From Liolophura sinensis (lineage: Eukaryota; Mollusca; Polyplacophora; Chitonida; Chitonidae): DNA of 64,000 nucleotides. The position numbers were made by a program, and so were the translations under genes. Each line of letters starts with the position of its first letter. Positions within the stretch are counted from its first letter, which is position 1. This document shows, piece after piece, positions 9,118 through 21,655 of this stretch. The notes beneath the pieces were generated by a model, which was given only the letters and a program-made list of their open reading frames with translations, was not told where the DNA came from and did no database searches. The DNA is taken from assembly GCF_032854445.1 (NCBI RefSeq), contig NC_088306.1:16523764-16587763 (forward strand). The letters run 5' to 3'.

Positions 9118-9767
9118 CAGTGGACTCTCAACACCGACACCTTAATTAACTGACATCTTGTCAAAACCGACAACATTTCATGGTCCGTTTTCTGCTCCAT
9201 TCAACTTCGACTCTTGTCTATTCTGAACACCAACAGTGGTTTGTAGTACAAACATTTCCAGTGAGTGTTGATTTGCCTAGTCTAATGCAACGCAGCGTGT
9301 TGCACGACATCCAACGGAGTCCGAGTTTGGCTTCAACTTGTATGTTTGATCCCCTGTCTTGATACCGTACCGTACCTCTTGTCGAGATCAGAGTTTAGTC
9401 ACTCTGTGAGTGAAGAGGAGTCTGACACTAAGTAGCTCAGTGATTGAATAAAAATGCCTCAAACAGCAGTTGCCGTCACAATTTTTCCTGCTATTGCTCG
9501 GACCTCAGACCATGGCCAGTAGACCAGCAAAGCGTCGCTGTGTGGAAATGAACTCGAGTGATAAAGTTCGATTTTTTGTAATGTAATTATGTGTATGTAC
9601 TAAAGTAAAGTACAGATCAGATTCTTTCCATAGTTTGTTGCTGTGCATCACAGTGCACGTGTTGTTGTTGCTGTATGCTACTTGCCAATGTTTAATACAC
9701 CAAGATCTTGTCTAATCCAACATTTTTGTTCGGTCTCGAGTACGGTCGATTTTCAGAGAGTCTACTG
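9118..9767 (+). mobile_element. Deleted pogo/Tigger-like DNA transposon
   Basis: The element starts cagtggactctcaacaccgac and ends tttcagagagtctactg, forming imperfect terminal inverted repeats in Tigger/pogo style. Both ends are flanked by TA (9116-9117 and 9768-9769), as expected for a Tc1/mariner/pogo target duplication. Inside, near 9513, an ATG frame reads MASRPAKRRCVEMNSSDKVR before it decays. It resembles the basic start of the CENP-B-like DNA-binding region of pogo transposases. The catalytic DDE part is deleted, leaving 650 bp. Confidence 0.75.
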
Positions 9768-9870
9768 TACATGCATGTAACTACTGTACCAGCCAGTATT
9801 GTAGGCTTTGCCTTCACATGACAGTTACCTGCAATCATTGCAGTATTACTGGGAAATATACCTAGAGTAT

Positions 9871-10055
9871 CTACCGTATTTCTTCAATCTTTTCAGTCAC
9901 CGCTGGATGGAGAGAAATAATCAACACAGCTTTATGAAGCTTTCATCTTTAGTGACACAAACATATCAATTTTGCTGTCATTTTCGTACTAATTGTATGC
10001 ATAAATTCAAATGAAAAAAACAGCTTTAGAAATCAAAAAGGTTGAAGATTTACAG
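9871..10055 (+). mobile_element. MITE-like family, subfamily B
   Basis: Runs from tatttcttcaatctttt to aaaaaggttgaagatttacag, an inverted pair. The interior differs from subfamily A and shares a tgacacaaac...gtatgcataaatt core with copies at 11879 and 22272. Confidence 0.75.
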
Positions 10056-10380
10056 AATTCCTACATTTAACAGCAACACACAGCCAGTGTAGAAGTTGTA
10101 GCTGTGACAAGGAGCTATGTAAGTCAATCTGTCCGTCTGTCTGTCCTACAACTGTTTGACATGCAATCTCAACATGGGACATGCTTAATAGACATGCCTG
10201 CAGATTTTAAGGTGACGTTGACATTTTGCGATAAGTTGCAGATGTTTGACAAATTTGTGCTTGTTTTCTTTTCAGATCAATATTGTCATTGTGTTTTTCA
10301 GTCTGTTGTTTGTTAGATTTAGTTTGATTAAGGTTATCTGTGAATATCATATGTAAATCGGTTGTGTTTTGTTTTTGCAG

Positions 10381-10430
10381 CTCTGTCAGCTTATCAGAAG
10401 TTTTACAGTTTGCAGCCAGAGTATTGGAAG
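10381..10430 (+). CDS. KDM6A: KDM6A exon 4: TPR 1
   Basis: A 50-nt exon follows a polypyrimidine-rich acceptor (gtttttgcag) and ends before a gtcagt donor. With one base from exon 3 it encodes ALSAYQKFYSLQPEYWK, nearly the same as human ALSAYQRYYSLQSDYWK. It is the second helix of TPR 1. Phase 0 end. Confidence 0.97.
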
Positions 10431-10947
10431 GTCAGTGGCTTCACTTTCCATAACAACAAGAACCTGCAGGGTTACCGTACGGCCAGAATTTCTATATCTG
10501 TTTTTCTTGTGTATGTGTGTGTGAGAAAAAAAAAAAACAATGGTTAAAGAACTTAACAAAGTGCAGATTCAATCTGCTAACAATATAACAATGATTTCAG
10601 TCTGGGAAAACTGTAAGATGTTAATGTGAATTGGTTCTTTAGGGGAACTAATTTTCAAGATTTTTACCCTCTCAGTATTTTGGAAAGATCTTTATATAGG
10701 CCTGTATAAAACCCTACTAGTTCACTTGTATCATATTTTCAGTGTCATTTGGTGAAAACTAAATGTTAGCGTTGAAGAGTGACCTCTGTACACCCCCCCT
10801 CCAGTTCTCCCCCTCTAAATCTTGCTACTATTTCTAAATCTAGTCATGAAATGTTATTACTGTTCTAAATTGAAATTCAAACTAAATTCTCTAGACCAGT
10901 CATGTTTGCAAAATGGCATTTTTTTCTTTCTTCGTTCACTGTTACAG

Positions 10948-11006
10948 GATGCTCCCTTTCTGTATGGCTTAGGAATTGTCTACTTCCATTTCAATGCCTA
11001 CCAACT
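10948..11006 (+). CDS. KDM6A: KDM6A exon 5: start of TPR 2
   Basis: A 59-nt exon lies between a tcactgttacag acceptor and a gtgagt donor. It encodes DAPFLYGLGIVYFHFNAYQ plus two bases of the next codon (CT). It is close to human NAAFLYGLGLVYFHYNAFQ. The following exon should continue with an A-I-K-A-F-Q-like sequence; none was found downstream in the window. Confidence 0.97.
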
Positions 11007-11645
11007 GTGAGTACCTTTGTTATGTTTTGTACTAAGAAATGTGGAAAGATATTTCCACCAAAATCTGATGAAAATAAAGTGACAAGTAATTAGGTGTGTG
11101 TATTTTTTAATTCAGACTGGATCTGCATGACTTACTTGGATAGTTTTTCTCCATTAAAAGGTTCAGCTTCAAACTGGGCCTGGTTGGCTTTTGATAAGAA
11201 AATGGTTCTGTTGGATTGGCAATTAAACAACAAACATTTTCTCCACTTAGAGAGATAAACGGGACATTTTGTTGACTTTTATGTATATACGTATAAATAC
11301 AGGTTAAAAGTGTTAACCTTTAGGTACAGTTCAAATTTTGGTTGAAGGAATTAAGAAACAAAATATTACCTGTATGTAAAAAGTTTCATGTTCCATGTAT
11401 AATGAGAGTAAATCACCTGAATAAAAGTCAGAGTCTACCCCAGGTAAACTTTGGCTGTGGCTTGCTGATCAGTTTTCTATGAATACTAAGTTGCACATTT
11501 TGCTTTTGAGGCCTGTTGCAGAACCAAAAGTTCATTTGCCTTCAAACAATGGTATAATTTTTGAGAGCAAATATTTTAGATCATTTACTCCATATGGCTT
11601 TCAGGTGCCAGGTGTTCCACGTCTTTGATATCAGTTCATCAAATG

Positions 11646-11873
11646 TATTTATTTATTTGATTGGTGTTCTACGCCGTACTAAAAAATATATCACTTATAC
11701 AACGGTGGCCAGCATTATGGTGGGAGGAAATCGGGCAGCGCCTGGGGCAAACCCACGACCATCCGCAGGTTGGTGCAAGACATTCCCATAAAGGGCCGTA
11801 CGTTTGTTGAACCCATGATCATCCACGGGAAGCCAGCAGACCTTCCCACATACAGCCGGAGAGGAAGCCAGCC
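11646..11873 (-). mobile_element. SINE family A
   Basis: Minus-strand copy. It shows the reversed tail tttatttatttgattggtgt, tctacgccgtact, ggccagcattatggtgggagg, acccacgaccatccgcaggtt, and cttcccacatacagccggagaggaagccagc. A partly duplicated inner segment is present. Confidence 0.9.
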
Positions 11874-11878
11874 ACAAA

Positions 11879-12082
11879 TATACTCTAATTCTTCAATCTT
11901 TCCAAAAAACTCTGCAACCCATATTTTGAATCATTTAGAGAGAACTGTGGGGTATAGAGAAAAAAATTGCAGTTATATGAGGCTTGAATGACACAAACAA
12001 ATTATTTTTAGCATCAATTTCATGTTAATTGTGTGCATAAATTTCACTGAAGAAAGGACTTTAGTTGGATATTTACAGTAGG
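11879..12082 (+). mobile_element. MITE-like family, subfamily B
   Basis: Starts actctaattcttcaatcttt and ends ggatatttacagta. It shares the gagagaactgtggggtatagag and tgacacaaacaaa blocks with the copy at 22272-22486. Confidence 0.75.
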
Positions 12083-14222
12083 CTTATTGTAGGGTTTATT
12101 TTATAACTGTACGTGCTCAAATATCCCTGCAATGTGATTGGTTCAAACCTTGTCACATTTATAGCAGAAAGGCATGTGTCATCCATTGATTCTGGTTGTT
12201 TTTAAAGAGTTTGCATGTTAGGGAGTCAAGTTGTAAGTTATTAGCTGGTATACTGTGTTGTGAACTGGAGTTGTCTCTTGTAAAACCATAGATACCCTGA
12301 AATACCTGAGAAGTCGTACATTTCAATATTTCAACAAAATTGTATTTGTCATGTGCAGGCTGTGACTTTTGCATTATGCTAAGCCTGTGTTTTTTTTGTT
12401 TTTTTTTAACCCGGGACTCACCACTGGGCAATTATTCGCATTAGTGACCACACTTTTGCAATACCTGGATTTTTTTGGTTGAACATGCTGTGAGAGTTCT
12501 CTCCCCTTAAATGTTGCTCATTCTGAGTAATGTGTACTGTTTTGCATTTATCAACATTTACAGAGCAGAAATTCTCATTTACTGCCTCTGCTGTCCAATA
12601 TTACTATTTCATTCTTGTTTGAAAAACATCATAATAGAAACTGCACTTTTCACATGGTGGGCTTCACTTCTAACTGGCTAGAAATTCCGCTTAGATGTGA
12701 AGAGATCAAGTTAGTGAGGGTTTCCTTATAACCTTTATAACTGGCTGATCTGTATGCGAAAACGAGGTTTCCATAATTTAAAGTTGGTTTTTATTAACAG
12801 CCAGTAAGAAGATGACACTTCTGCCAATTTTTGGATAGTGCAGCTTTTAAACCTATAAACCTATGGTACAAATGGATTTTTTTGATTAATAAACCACAAA
12901 TTCAGCATAACTGTGCTCTAGTACGCCTCATTGGGTGAGAAATTCACAATGAAAAACAATCAACAAAAGTGGTATGCAATTTCCTATGGCTAACTGTTTT
13001 CATGAATGATTCTTGCAATTTAAAGAGAAATTTTGGAAGTTGAACTATTTGAATCTTTTTTAACAAATGGTATCACCTGCCACTGAATCTTTCTACATAT
13101 TTGTGGACAGGAGATCAGCAAGGACCATATAGCTGACAAAGCAAACAAAAACAGTTTTACAGTATGTCGAATGGAGAATATTTTCTTCATATGACTTGTC
13201 TGAAATAGAATTTTGATTTCGCAAAGAATAAATAACGTTAGGGGGTGCCTGTTAAGCGCTAAAGGTTGTGAAATTTGAATCTGAGATTGATCTTGAGGCC
13301 ACACCTATTACATTTTGTGTTTATGAGTGAGTCAACACTGAAAAATCTAAACATAGAATAAATATGAAATTGAAATATTTCATTTTTTTCCAATTTTAAT
13401 GTGCTGTAAAATTTTCCTGTAATTTCAAGGTTTTCCCATCACATAAATATCTGTCTGAGCCCTTTAACTGGAAATATTGATGGGACTGGCCATATTTCCC
13501 ACAAATTAGATGATTTTTCTGTCTTTTTTTTCTCGCTCCCCTCCTCTGACATTGGAGAATATCATTCTGCCTGTAAAACATAAATTCAATTGGTGTGGCC
13601 TTAAATGCAAATCAAAACCATGTCAACAGGTCAGTTAATATACTTGAAACAAAAGCCAATTGTTTATTGTTTCTAGCAACAAGTTGGAATATTCTTCCCA
13701 ACTGCAAGGCTCCAAAGAAAGAGAAACAGACAAACAAAATTTGTTCCACTTTTGGGATAGTCATATTGTGAGCGCCAAGAATTAGATCTGTGGTCCGTTG
13801 GCCAATAAGAAGGCAGAATTTCGGGAAATCCCCTCATATGACTGACATAAAAGTCATGTAGCACCCTCTTGTGGCTGATGGGATGGTAGATGCTGAAAGT
13901 GAAGTGTAAGCATTGAGGCTATACAGTATTACCTCCAGACACTGAACAGCTTAGATTCAGACTTGTTTATTTGTTTAGTGTAGAAATAACAATCTTAAAA
14001 TCAGGTGAAAGCTCAAATATTTTAATTTGTTTTAAGAAAGGCAACATCATGTTTTTATCTCAATTAAATGCAGGTAGTAAAATAAAATTGTTTCATTGGA
14101 TCAACCTGCTGTTCTACATAAAAATCATCTGTTTTAAATTTCCTTATTCAATTTTTCAATTCAAATTTTTAAAATTTTTTTATTTCCTTATTTCTTTTAT
14201 TCAAAAAATAAATCAAATTAGC

Positions 14223-14501
14223 TTAGTGACCCCATAACCTCCACTCCCCTCCTTGTGAGCCCCAACCTTGCGAGTCCAACAGACAGTGGCTATGCAAATA
14301 TTTGACCCTACGGAGCCTCATCATTTGATGGCAGTGGAGGATAACAAAGGCTAACAGGTCCAAGCTGTGTCTAACAGCATCAGCCCCTAACAGTAGCTGT
14401 ATCTCTGCAATTATTTGTTCACCTTCATCAAACTGTTTCCCTTTTACATTGTGTGTGTGAATTCTGGCCTTAACAACAAAAGTTGCCAAAGCAAAACCCA
14501 T
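14223..14501 (-). other. Unrecognised 92-codon open frame
   Basis: A minus-strand frame starts MGFALATFVVKARI and continues GKQFDEGEQIIAEIQLLLGA. It lies outside tandem repeats, and its first 60 residues have a plausible amino-acid mix. I recognise no family, it has no clear splice sites, and it may be chance or a decayed element. Confidence 0.15.
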
Positions 14502-17044
14502 AGTGGTGATTTTCAGAAAAATTACTCTCTATCACTCAGTCTCCCCTTGCACTACAGCCAGCTCTCCCAGTCAATGGAGACTAACCTCTAGCTGACATGC
14601 TCAGTGACCCCGTGCCCATATATGGAGGGGTGACCCCTAGTGCCTTGTCTGGGATCACACATGCACACACACTCACTGGGATGTACACATGTCATGTTTT
14701 GTAGCTGTTCATAGGCCTGCAGGCTTGTGAGAGAGAGGCAGTAAGAGCTGGGACTAGATCATTAGCTCTCCACCTCTTTATGCTTATATTTCACACAAGT
14801 AGTGTTTCAGTTTGCTACTTACAGGCCTGTTCTTCATGTACAGTACATTTGAACTTTTCTTTTCTGTGTTAGGTGTACCTTGATTTGCTTCTTTCTCTAG
14901 CCATGCTGTTTTATCTGTAAGCTTGAGGGGTAAACAGAGCACCACTCAGCCCCCCTGTCATAAACTGGAGTTTCACCTTGTGTTCTGGCTCAGGCTGTGT
15001 TTGCAGTTTTTCACCTGGCCTCAGTGTGTTTCCCATTATAAAGGAATACCTTTGAAATGATCAGTGAATGACACACCTGTGTGAAATGCTTCATTAAAAA
15101 ACATTATCTGGGATTTTACCTGAGAGTGGAAGCGAAGGCCCTCATTTTTTGTTGTGAATCTGTACTTCAAAGAGAAATCAAAACAGGTATGTATTTCCAA
15201 TGAAAATGATTTCTTTGTGTTGATATTTGTTGTTGACGTATTTGCAGGGCAACTTAAACAATATTCCTAAAAGCTTAAAACCAGCCATTAATTAAAATGG
15301 TAGGCATCGAAAGAATATACCAAGAAACCGTGACTTTCAGAGGCCTTTTTGTGTGCATAAGAAAAATTAAGTTTTATTTTGTCCTCCCGCTGTGCTGATT
15401 GTAACTATTGTGGTGTAAAATGGTACTGATGTGGTGCATATGCTGTATATAGCCGGCCGGTCCGTCCTGTGAAGTCCTCCCATCATGTGAGTACATGTCT
15501 TCTGGTAAGCCAGGACGTCACGTAGGCTTCCGATTAACCTGCTATTTTGGGGATGCCCTAGACCTACAAATAAGACCCAGAAGCGTGTTTGTAGAACATT
15601 AGTAATGAAAAGAACATCGTGGCCACAAAAAAAAATTAACAAGAAACCAGTAAAAAAAAGTAAAATAGCAGTCCTTGATGTCCTTACAATCGGTAGCTCT
15701 GTATTTTCTGACATGTCAGCAGGTTGATGAGGGTCTCGAGGGAGGGGAGGTATTGGGAAGGGGAGTAAATTCTGCTTATTATTATGTTTTACTTGTTGTG
15801 TGACATGATTGATACGGTTAGAAGCTTTGTGAAGCCTGAGTATTAATCATGGGTGAGATATTTTACTAAACAGTTCTATATTTGCTGGAGTTATGCTTCG
15901 AAAAATCAGCATCTTTGCACAGTGGCCATACAAAACCTTTGTCTGCCTGCATCCATTGAAGCAAACAGGCCTTTTTTCGTGTAACATATACATACATGTA
16001 CATTAAAATGTAGATGGCTGTTAAGGTCATCGTGTGCCCCACTGTAGACCCTCAATTCTCTCAGCGCTACTGGTGACATGTATGACCTTTAGCTGACCCA
16101 TCAGGGTAGCCAGCAAGAGGCTTGTGAAGGGGATTTGCGCCTGCCGAAGCACATCATCAGCTGTTTTAAAAATGGGAATATTTGTGCAGGAGTGGAGATG
16201 TTAAGGAATAAATGAAGAGGAGAGATTGTGTGAAGAAATAGGACAAGTGCTTTGTGATGCTGAAGTTGTCATATTTATGCTTGTACCTGTGGAAATGTCA
16301 GTTGATATCCCCATTCCCAGTCTTGGTCTTGTGGTCCTCAGCAGGCAGAACCCATGGTGGGTTGAGGTGGGATGTCTGGAGGGTGTTTTGGTGGGGGAGG
16401 GGAAGGGGGACTGCTGGGTGACAAAGGGAGTCTATTTATAGTGTGAGGGGGTAGGCTGTGGTCTGCTAGGTTCAAACTGGTTCTTTTCAAGGGGATGTAC
16501 ATGTGTGTAGGGAGGTGGACAGAGAATAGCACAATTAACACTAGGAGTCACATGGCAGTAGGGACAGAGACAATTTGCTGAAATCTGAGTTTTATTTTAT
16601 AATCCGTAGTTTGTAAGAAAATTGTATTTATTTATTCAGTGACTGTAATTATGTCATTGCGCTGAAAGCAGCAGCATCATGTAAACCTTCTGATGTAAAG
16701 CCACACATGAATGCATGGTTTTGAACACTGGTGTGATAGAATGCTATTTCATTGCAGCCAGTTCAAGTCCCTTTCCAGCTGGTTCATCCGTGTATGTTAC
16801 AAGGTTTGTCACATACCTAACGTAATGCTTTACAGTGTATATTGTACCCTGGCCTAAGTCCAGTGTTGTCTGCCCAGGAACCTGTGAAAAAAAACAAAAA
16901 AACAATCATGAGTCAATTAATAAATGAATAAATAAACTCGTAAGGATACAGGTGTGTAATGCCTTAATGGTTGTTTGATCAAACAGTCCAGAGGAAGACT
17001 TGGATGACTTCTGGGTGGAACAATTACAGGCACTGGGATATGCC

Positions 17045-17256
17045 CTAATTCCTCAACTTTTTCACACATGAAAGAGCAACTTTAAATGCCATTAATACAC
17101 ATTTTTAATTTGATTTTGGAGACAAAACTGCATTCATTAGAATGGATAGTTTTAGGACTTCACAAAAAGTAGAATTTTATCGGTCTGTGACATAATGCCT
17201 TCAGAGTATGCGTGAATAAACACTTTGCAAACATGAGGAAGGTTGAAGAATTACAG
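17045..17256 (+). mobile_element. MITE-like family, subfamily A, good copy
   Basis: Begins ctaattcctcaactttttca and ends gaggaaggttgaagaattacag. The internal gattttggagacaaaactg, cttcacaaaaagtag and aataaacactttgcaaaca blocks are all present. It is one of the best-preserved copies. Confidence 0.85.
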
Positions 17257-18569
17257 TAACTTAAATGTAGACAATTAATGAAACAAGAGCAAATTCATAG
17301 CAGCTCTGATATCCAGGGTTTTCACGTCATCTTACACTCTGGACCCTCAGTAAATAAATGACCCTTGTTAAAAGATAGAAGGCGTAGGTAAAAAGATACA
17401 GTCTCAGACAATACGATTGACAGACAGACAGAACAGCTGATTCTGTCACGGCTAATAATCAGGAAGTCTCTATCAAATTTAACATCACTTAATGTGAAAC
17501 ATCAAACCTGTAGGAGTTTTTTTTGTCTGTGTCATGTTTATCCCAAGTCTGCATCAGGTGCTCAGAGTACAGGTGATGTCCTGGCATGTGCAGTGAACAA
17601 TGACTGACCTGCTGTATGTTAATTACAGACTTCAGACATACTCATGTTAGAATTCATGTTGTGTGTTTGTAATGCAAACAAGGCGTTGATGAGATGCAGT
17701 CTCTGATCTGATTATACTTCACTAAGGCAGGAAGTTGTGGTCTTGAATGTGTATTTATTACCATCTCTCTATAAATATAAATATGTATATGGGCGTGTAA
17801 TATTTATTTGTGTCTATGGCTTACAAGATGAGTCCAGAATGACTCATGCCTTAACAATTTAAACTTCAGAAACATTTTCTTTTAGTGATTAGAAACACAT
17901 TGGTCATCATTAAAAGTGATGAAGACGTTTTTGTAGTGGTCATTGAGGTATTTGTTGAAGTGCATTTATATGTGAATACGTTATTTTTTGTCAGAAAAAT
18001 TTCGTGCAAAATTCAAAAAATTATTTTTTGTTACAGATGACGTTTTATTGATGTATTTAAGGAAGAATTTGCAGACTAAGCAAATGTGCAGGCGTTAGGA
18101 GATGGTGAGAGAGAGAGAGAATGAAATTCATAGGAATTGTAAAAGCACAGCGGTGATAGTGATAGACTACATGCTGCTGATTGCTGTCAGCGAGGGCAAA
18201 CTCAGTGAATTTGTATCTCCTGTTTGCTAGTGCGGGATTTCGCTAAGTCAGCATGGCCTAGATTTTACATTTCATCCGTAGCCTGACTCAAATGCCACAG
18301 TAAGTTACAAGAATGTTAGTAGCCGACATGCCTCAACATGTTAGTGGCCTACACTAACAAAAAAAAAACCCACAGGTGCGATAAAAAAATGTAGGCCAAG
18401 GATATTTATGCAGACTCTAAAGCAGACCAGAAAAGTAGATAAAGGTGCTATGTGATAAAGCACAAAGTTGAAATTGTATATCTACTACCTGTAGTTACTG
18501 TGAAAGTGGAGGCAAGAAAATCTGGGATAGCCACAGTTATGCACAGGTGGATTTTAGCATCTTCACAGT

Positions 18570-18906
18570 ACCTGCAGTACTTAAGGGTTACTGTATGGTA
18601 CTGGACAGAATAGGCCATCACACCGAACCACACAGTTTTCAACTTTTTGCATGGTTCATGGAAACTACTGAGCAGATAGTGCGCCCCCCCCCCCCCCCCA
18701 CACACACACACATAGTAACACACAGTTTTAAGCATTCTGGTTCATTCACAGTTCAGGCAAACTAATGAGCAGAAAATACCCTGAACAGTACCATGCCGTT
18801 TTAAACCTTCTGGTAAGGCACTGTTCATGCAAACTACTGAGCAAATAGTCCCCCACACAGCACCACACCGTTTTAAACCTTCTGGTAGGGCAAACTACTG
18901 AGCAGT
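18570..18906. repeat. Degenerate tandem repeat with polyC/CA insert
   Basis: The motif caaactactgagca(g/a) recurs at about 18759, 18828 and 18892, with a diverged copy near 18662. Two copies also share gttttaaaccttctggta. A run of 16 C followed by (CA)n occupies 18684-18712. Confidence 0.65.
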
Positions 18907-18951
18907 TCACTGCAGCCATACAGTACTATGCTATTCCTGCACCACACTATC

Positions 18952-19088
18952 TCACCATCCGTGGGAAAGCCTGCCAGCAACCTGCGGATGGTTGTGTTCT
19001 CCCCTAGGCTCTGCTCAGTTTCATCCCACCATAATGCTGGTCGCTGAGTGAGTATGGCGTAAAACACCAATCAAATAAATAAATAAAT
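18952..19088 (+). mobile_element. SINE family A, 5'-truncated
   Basis: Retains agcaacctgcggatggttgt, ccaccataatgctggtcgc and the tail gtaaaacaccaatcaaataa followed by ATAA repeats. Confidence 0.9.
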
Positions 19089-19110
19089 GCTGCACTACAC
19101 TCTGTGGCTA

Positions 19111-19227
19111 CTGTAATGTACTGTGTGAGTCATAATCGCACAGTACTGTGTGAGTCATAACCGCACTGTAATGTGTGAGTCACACCCACACAGTACTGTG
19201 TGAGTCACAACCGCACAGTACTGTGTA
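19111..19227. repeat. Minisatellite, unit about 30 bp, 4 copies
   Basis: The unit cacagtactgtgtgagtcacaa recurs four times with small changes, directly after a SINE copy. Confidence 0.85.
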
Positions 19228-19238
19228 GCTACCTCTAC

Positions 19239-19440
19239 CCTTATGCCTCAACCTTTTTGGCATGTGAAATACAAAATTTTCATGTGAGTTACACACCTGT
19301 TCATGTTGATTTTGAAGACATTGGTTGGATAAGTCAATTTCAGGGTTTTACGAAAAAAAATATGATTTTATCATTCTGTACACAATAATGCCCTGGGAAT
19401 TTTTTTTCAACCAAGCAAAAAAATGTTGAAGAATTACAGT
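19239..19440 (+). mobile_element. MITE-like family, subfamily A
   Basis: Begins cttatgcctcaaccttttt and ends aaatgttgaagaattacagt; keeps the tttcagggttttac and atgattttatcattctgta blocks. Confidence 0.75.
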
Positions 19441-20049
19441 ACCATGTGACTGATGTGCATGGCTGCATTCTGTGGCCATTGAATGTTCAGTGCTGACATA
19501 GAAAAAATTCACACACAGTCCTGAGTTGCTGCACATACCTGGTGAGGTGGAGTGGGGAGGGTGAGGTGTTTGGGGGATGAGGGGGTCCAGGGACGTCTTT
19601 GGTTGGACTGAAGGACTCGTTTTCTTCCAAGATATAATGTGAAAGTGATGGCGTGCACAGTCAGAGAGAGGATAAAAGGTTTTGTTGAGGTCATGACGGT
19701 AGTATGACAACATGTGGCTTTGCAAAAAGCATCGCAAACCATTTTTTGTCAAACTTATCTGTTGAATTATGCAAAGATTTTACTTTGGATTGAACATTAC
19801 GGCTCAGAGAAGCAATAATGATTTGGCTACGAAGGACAGTTGACATTTAGAATGCTGAACCTTCCTGTCTCAGCAATTTATAAATAAATTTTTGTTAGAT
19901 TTGAAACACATTTGTAATTGACTGGCATAAAAGTGACAGCAATGTTATGGAATTTGTTGATTTGCAGAATTTTCATGGTAACCTCTCGTTAATGAAAAGC
20001 AAAATTGTGAATAATTTTTTTTTTTACATCAGATCAAGGGTTGAGTGAG

Positions 20050-20410
20050 GGGCTGTAGTCTAGTTGTTAGAGGCACTTCAGTCACTTAGACACACAGGGT
20101 GCGGGTTGAAGCCTGCCCTTGGAATTGGCCATTTTCCTCCCCTGTTATGGAGCCCTGGTGAAAATAAGCGCTTGACAAACCTGTGTTGCCCTTTGAGCAG
20201 TGAAATGTTGACTGAATTGAACTTGTCATCCACCAATTCAGTGTGGAGAACTGTACAGCACATGTAAGAAAGTCCATCAGAAACTTGCCAAAGCTCAGTG
20301 GTTTATGCTGGAAACTCCTGTTTGCTCCACCCGTAAATGATTACCGTCCTATAAATGAAAAATTCTTGAGTAGTGCATTAAGAAACAGTCCAAAATAAAT
20401 AAATGAATAA
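20050..20410 (+). mobile_element. tRNA-derived SINE (family D), about 360 bp
   Basis: The head ggctgtagtctagttgttag has an A-box-like sequence, and gggttgaagcctgc about 40 nt later is a B-box-like sequence. The 3' end attcttgagtagtgcatta plus an AATA-rich tail resembles the end of family A, so the two may share a 3' module. Confidence 0.65.
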
Positions 20411-20636
20411 TCATATCAGATTTATTAGATTGTGCTGTAAAAACAGAAATCTTGAATTGATATTGATATTTCTAAAATGTTTTGTCCTGTTGTGGCACAA
20501 AACCCACATATACAACATACATATATATAAGGAGCTGTCATTCAGCAGATAGTTACTGGAGAAACATTCTGCCAGTATTCTGTTAGATGTTTGAAGTGTT
20601 AGTGATTGCGTGCTGCAGAGAGTATCAGTTGTCAGA

Positions 20637-20698
20637 TCTAGACAGGCGTGAATGTAGACAGGTGTGATTGTAGACAGGTGTGAATGTAGACAGGTGGA
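20637..20698. repeat. Minisatellite, 17-bp unit, about 3.5 copies
   Basis: The unit tagacaggtgtgaatg is repeated in tandem with single-base variants. Confidence 0.85.
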
Positions 20699-21577
20699 AC
20701 AGCCTCAGTGAAGAGTGAAGACATCAACACTTTTTCCTCTTAACTAAGACTAAGATGTGTGAAAACGATATATTACAAACCCTGCTGAAATATGGTACAA
20801 GGTAATGATTAAAAAGAATTCATAATAGCCACTTACATTGAATCTTTTCCAAATTTGTGCATAAAATAAAGTGGGCAAATTATTTTGATCCGTGAAATAT
20901 TTGGTAACAATAAAAGTGCTTTCATTCGGAGTTTAAAAGTTATGCAATTTTGCCATACTAAAGTGCCTGTGTGTAATCTCCTGAGACCTTCAGGAATGTT
21001 AATACCTGGCCTTGTACCTCTGCTCAGTTGAACATATATTCTTATGTTACTTCCTGGGATGAGCTAGGTGATAGTATGTTTTTCAAGTGTTGTGCACTTC
21101 TCCCTGTAGCTGCCGTCCTGGCCAATATAGAGGTCAATGGCCTAGAGAACTTCTGACCCTGTCTGCGGTGTGTTCCCTGCTAACTGCCTCTTGTCATGGC
21201 ATATTGACAGCGCGCACTCCCAAAGCTGGGCCATGCATCACCTCCACAGGCTGTGCTTGACCTGTGTCTCTCTCTCTCTCTCCCCCTCCCCACCCTTGCC
21301 TGCCAGCCACCCTGCCAGTTCAGGTGCCTCAATATCCATACCTCTGTGCTACCTCTCAGGCATATCCCCTCACACACCTTTTCTCGAGTCATTAGGCTTA
21401 ACGAGTTTCCTGTAATATTTTAATCCTGTCTGGCTGAGCCTATAAATAAACGCTGCCCGAGTGACGAACCCAAGGATTCTCACGGTCCACTACTGACACA
21501 CAGACTGCTATATTCTTCTGTTTGCTCCAGTTACATCATCAGTAGGCCTTAATACCTGTGGTCAGGTACTACCTTTA

Positions 21578-21655
21578 TAATTCCTCAACCTTTTCGCTTA
21601 TGCAACATCAATTTTCAGTGCACATCAACATGGGAAAAGGTTGAAGAGTTACAGT
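21578..21655 (+). mobile_element. MITE-like family, internally deleted 78-bp copy
   Basis: Only the termini remain: ataattcctcaaccttttcg and gggaaaaggttgaagagttacag. It shows that the family keeps its ends when the middle is lost. Confidence 0.75.
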
